Positions 41,298 through 43,240 of a stretch of 43,240 bases of DNA are shown one piece after another. The notes beneath the pieces are model-generated. The model was not told the DNA's origin, did not search any database, and saw only the letters and a list, made by a program, of their open reading frames with translations. Position numbers and translations under genes: made by a program. The DNA is from Selenomonadaceae bacterium. GTDB lineage: Bacteria > Bacillota > Negativicutes > Selenomonadales > Selenomonadaceae. Each line of letters opens with the position of its first letter. The stretch's first letter is position 1. The stretch is from contig JAQYBD010000050.1 of the NCBI GenBank assembly GCA_029338835.1, positions 1 to 43,240 on the forward strand, read 5' to 3'.

Positions 41298-42294
41298 ATA
41301 CATTACTCTGGCGCATGGCGCTGGCGGCAAGATGAGCCAGGAACTCATGCAGGAGGTCATCCTGCCGGAGTTCTCGAATCCGCTGCTCGATGAACTCCAC
41401 GATGGCGCTCAGGTGAAGATGAGCGGCAATGTGGCGTTCACGACGGATTCCTACGTCGTTCGTCCTCTGTTCTTTGCCGGTGGCAATATCGGCAAATTGG
41501 CCATCTGCGGCACGGTCAATGACCTTTCAATGACGGGCGCTGTACCGCGCTACATTTCAGTTGGCATGATCCTTGAAGAAGGCTTTCCCATCGCGGATCT
41601 TCGCAAGATCGCTCACACGATGCATGAGATGGCGGCAAAGGCCGGCGTTGCCATCGTCACTGGCGACACGAAGGTCGTTGAGCGCGGCAAGGCTGACGGT
41701 ATCTTCATCAATACGGCCGGCATCGGTGACATTATCCCCGGCACGCATATCTCGCCGCGCCACGTGCAGCCGGGCATGAAGATCTTATTGTCCGGCTTTA
41801 TCGGCGACCATGCGGCCACCATCCTGGCTGGCCGTCATGGCCTTGAGCTGCCGGATACGATCCAGACGGACTGTGCGCCGCTTAACTCCCTGACCAGAGC
41901 CATGTTGGCCGCGGCTCCGGATATCGCGGTGCTGCGCGACCCGACGCGCGGTGGTGTAGCCGCTGTACTCAATGAGATTGCCGAGGCTTCGCACTGCGGT
42001 ATACTCATTGATGAAGATGCTCTGCCCGTGCGTCCGGAAGTCCAGGGCGTCTGCGATATCCTGGGCTTTGACCCGCTTTACCTGGCCAATGAGGGAAAAT
42101 GCATCGCTTTCGTGCCGGCTGAGAAAGCCGATGAAGTACTTTCCGTGATGCGTGCCAATCCTTATGGCAAGGACGCTTGCCTCATTGGCGAGGTCACGTC
42201 TGAAGCGCCGGGCCAGGTTGGCCTGCGCACGGGCATCGGCGGCATCCGCATTGTCGATATGCCGCTGGGCAATCTCGTACCGCGCATCTGCTGA
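41287..42294 (+). CDS. hypE: Hydrogenase expression/formation protein HypE
   Basis: HypE dehydrates a thiocarbamate on its C-terminal Cys to give the cyanide ligand. The 335-residue protein has an N-terminal HGAGGKMSQELM, the ATP-binding DSYVVRP, and GNIGKLAICGTVNDLSMTGA block. DPTRGGVAAVLNEIAE lies near residue 220, and the protein ends VPRIC with the reactive Cys. ATG at 41287 follows AAGGGAG. It is the last gene of the locus. Its usual partner HypF is not found nearby. Confidence 0.97.
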   Translation: MADEYITLAHGAGGKMSQELMQEVILPEFSNPLLDELHDGAQVKMSGNVAFTTDSYVVRPLFFAGGNIGKLAICGTVNDLSMTGAVPRYISVGMILEEGFPIADLRKIAHTMHEMAAKAGVAIVTGDTKVVERGKADGIFINTAGIGDIIPGTHISPRHVQPGMKILLSGFIGDHAATILAGRHGLELPDTIQTDCAPLNSLTRAMLAAAPDIAVLRDPTRGGVAAVLNEIAEASHCGILIDEDALPVRPEVQGVCDILGFDPLYLANEGKCIAFVPAEKADEVLSVMRANPYGKDACLIGEVTSEAPGQVGLRTGIGGIRIVDMPLGNLVPRIC

Positions 42295-42326
42295 CCTTGG
42301 AATCCATTCTTCGTTTGGAAAGTCTT

Positions 42327-42355
42327 TTGTCTTTTTCTCTGTTTCGTTGTATACT
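42327..42355 (+). promoter_or_regulatory. Promoter of the secreted protein gene at 42458
   Basis: TTGTCT, 17 nt, TATACT; about 100 nt before the ATG. Confidence 0.6.
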
Positions 42356-42457
42356 ATAAAATATATGTATTGGCCAAGTGGCCATATGCTGAAGATATGA
42401 ATAATACATAGAGACGACGTCACGGACGTTCGAGAAAGAAGAAAGCGGGATTATAGG

Positions 42458-42877
42458 ATGAACTTTCGCAGGGTTGCGTGCCTGCTGGCCGTCTGCATGA
42501 TGCTTTTGAGCAGTATTTGCCTGGCCGCGGAACATATGGAATTTGTCGATGCGAATGGTTCGACGGGGTACTATGTCGATGTTGATACGATCGCTCCGGA
42601 GACTGTGGTTGAGAATGATGTGCCGCGTACCCTTTGGAATGCGGATGTCGCCGTGGTGCGGGCAGATATCAATCGACGTTTTATCTACGCGATGCGTTTC
42701 GATCCAGACAGGAAAACGTATCAGATTTTCCATTCGGAGGTCCAGCGTTACGATACAAAGGATGTCCTGCAGTCGAGCGATACGGTGGAAGCACCGCATG
42801 CCTATGCGCCTTCTTCCCCGATGAATGAGATCGTGCAGTTCATTATCAGTACGGCATCCTCGTCCGCCAAGGAATAA
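42458..42877 (+). CDS. Secreted small protein of unknown function
   Basis: The 139-residue protein has a signal peptide (RRVACLLAVCMMLLSSICLA, cleavage after AA near residue 24). The mature ~115 residues are soluble, with alternating strands (MEFVDANGSTGYYVDVDTI, RFIYAMRFDPDRKTYQIFHSEVQRYD). The pattern of a substance-free strand repeat fits the surface-adhesin-E-like family seen in Negativicutes, but I cannot confirm it. ATG at 42458 has only a weak AAAGCGGGA ribosome site. Confidence 0.75.
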   Translation: MNFRRVACLLAVCMMLLSSICLAAEHMEFVDANGSTGYYVDVDTIAPETVVENDVPRTLWNADVAVVRADINRRFIYAMRFDPDRKTYQIFHSEVQRYDTKDVLQSSDTVEAPHAYAPSSPMNEIVQFIISTASSSAKE

Positions 42878-42907
42878 GAGCCAGCCCGCAGGGGCCGGCT
42901 CTTTTTT
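42876..42907 (+). terminator. Terminator of the secreted protein gene
   Basis: AGAGCC(A)GCCC/GGGC(C)GGCTCT stem followed by TTTTTT; it begins at the stop codon. Confidence 0.9.
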
Positions 42908-42945
42908 CTGGAGGCAGGAGTTCCTGGAAAGAGGGGCATCTTCCG

Positions 42946-42976
42946 ACAAAAAAAGAAGGACACCCTGAAGGTGTCC
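42946..42976 (-). terminator. Terminator of the candidate small RNA
   Basis: GGACACC/GGTGTCC stem with 5-nt loop, then TTCTTTTTTT on the minus strand. Confidence 0.85.
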
Positions 42977-43033
42977 AAAAAGCAAGAACATAGTATAAAA
43001 TATAAGTGCTTTTGAGTAGGTCGATCACTCGAC
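42948..43033 (-). ncRNA. Candidate small RNA (about 86 nt)
   Basis: A near-consensus minus-strand promoter (43040-43068) is followed by a GTCGA-GTGA-TCGAC hairpin with GNRA loop and then a terminator ending near 42948. The ATG that overlaps the -10 cannot be the start of a protein from this RNA, so the product is best read as noncoding. Confidence 0.6.
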
Positions 43034-43039
43034 AAATTC

Positions 43040-43068
43040 ATTATAGCGGGGCAATGTTCCCTTGTCCA
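43040..43068 (-). promoter_or_regulatory. Promoter of the candidate small RNA
   Basis: TGGACA, 17 nt, perfect TATAAT on the minus strand. Confidence 0.78.
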
Positions 43069-43084
43069 GCTGTTTTTCGTTTTG

Positions 43085-43240
43085 CCGTGATATTATTTTA
43101 GGAGCTTGTAACTGTTAAATAAAATATAGAATATAATAGGTATATATGGTATAATATGAGTATGAATACCTATAAACCGAAAGATTTTGCCAAGATGCTT
43201 GGTGTGACAGTCCGGACGCTCCAGAAGTGGGATGTTGCGG
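43085..43240 (+). mobile_element. Left part of a probable IS607-family element
   Basis: The recombinase start at 43162 and the sudden drop in GC from about 43085 suggest the element enters here. The exact left end cannot be set, because IS607 has no terminal inverted repeats to recognise. Confidence 0.5.
43162..43240 (+). CDS. IS607-type serine recombinase, N-terminus (partial)
   Basis: The first 26 codons from ATG 43162 read MNTYKPKDFAKMLGVTVRTL followed by QKWDVA. This is the MerR-like helix-turn-helix that opens IS607 TnpA proteins, which then continue into a serine resolvase domain. The upstream 100 nt are very AT-rich, unlike the host genes. The frame runs off the window. MerR regulators are an alternative, but the YKPKDFA and LQKWD wording is typical of IS607. 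Confidence 0.75.
   Translation, partial: MNTYKPKDFAKMLGVTVRTLQKWDVA

Noticed and set aside
42802..43041. 79-codon minus-strand frame over the candidate small RNA
   Set aside because: Its ATG overlaps the -10 hexamer and the frame runs through two terminators, so it is not the product of this promoter.

Overview
The window looks like a chromosomal segment of a Negativicutes bacterium (Selenomonadaceae, for example Selenomonas or Mitsuokella). The inference rests on three things: Firmicutes-type signals (near-consensus sigma-A promoters, strong GGAGG ribosome sites, U-tailed terminators), a sedoheptulose-7-phosphate isomerase gene of the kind that feeds lipopolysaccharide heptose in this diderm group, and a membrane-bound uptake [NiFe] hydrogenase with its maturation genes. 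Coding DNA is GC-rich and tightly packed. AT-rich islands mark promoters, structured leaders and one inserted element. The genus is inference; no marker gene such as 16S is present.

Layout, left half. 1-1241: malic enzyme (minus, cut by the edge). 1462-2869: LCP cell-wall ligase unit. 2969-4403: CYTH protein and MgtC-like protein, separated by a dense cluster of DnaA boxes. 4468-8069: fructose operon fruR-fruK-fruA (minus). 8331-9976: YitT membrane protein and a secreted protein. 10082-11377: O-acetylhomoserine sulfhydrylase. 11672-12121: Hsp20 with a long structured leader. 12330-14154: yhdT-panF pantothenate uptake. 14390-16483: diguanylate cyclase behind another structured leader. 16717-20103: NAD-binding protein, azlCD and an alanine/glycine symporter. 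20465-21766: enolase.

Layout, right half. 21894-25715: EAL-domain protein and a membrane-anchored MutS-family ATPase (minus). 25796-28707: small uncharacterised genes, gmhA-like isomerase and a TauE-type permease. 28865-32554: OPT transporter and phosphohexomutase. 32650-33227: a Cys-containing small protein and tRNA-Ala(CGC). 33675-42294: hydrogenase structural genes hyaABC, then a small metal-motif protein, hypA, hypB, the endopeptidase gene, hypC, hypD and hypE. 42458-43240: a secreted protein, a probable small RNA, and the start of an IS607-type element.

How the genes work together. The hydrogenase locus is the main functional system. A Tat-exported Fe-S small subunit and a Ni-Fe large subunit are anchored by cytochrome b. 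HypC, HypD and HypE act in Fe(CN)2CO assembly, HypA and HypB in nickel delivery, and the HyaD-type protease trims the 24-residue tail of the large subunit. hypF is missing from the window. The locus is interrupted between hyaC and the next gene by about 480 nt of structured, AT-richer DNA that separates a good ribosome site from its start codon; this resembles a degenerate group II intron. The other standout signals are the ectopic DnaA-box cluster at 3450-3685, the leaders of hsp20 and of the GGDEF gene (both able to pair with their own ribosome site or start codon), and an unannotated promoter-to-terminator unit of about 86 nt at 42948-43033.
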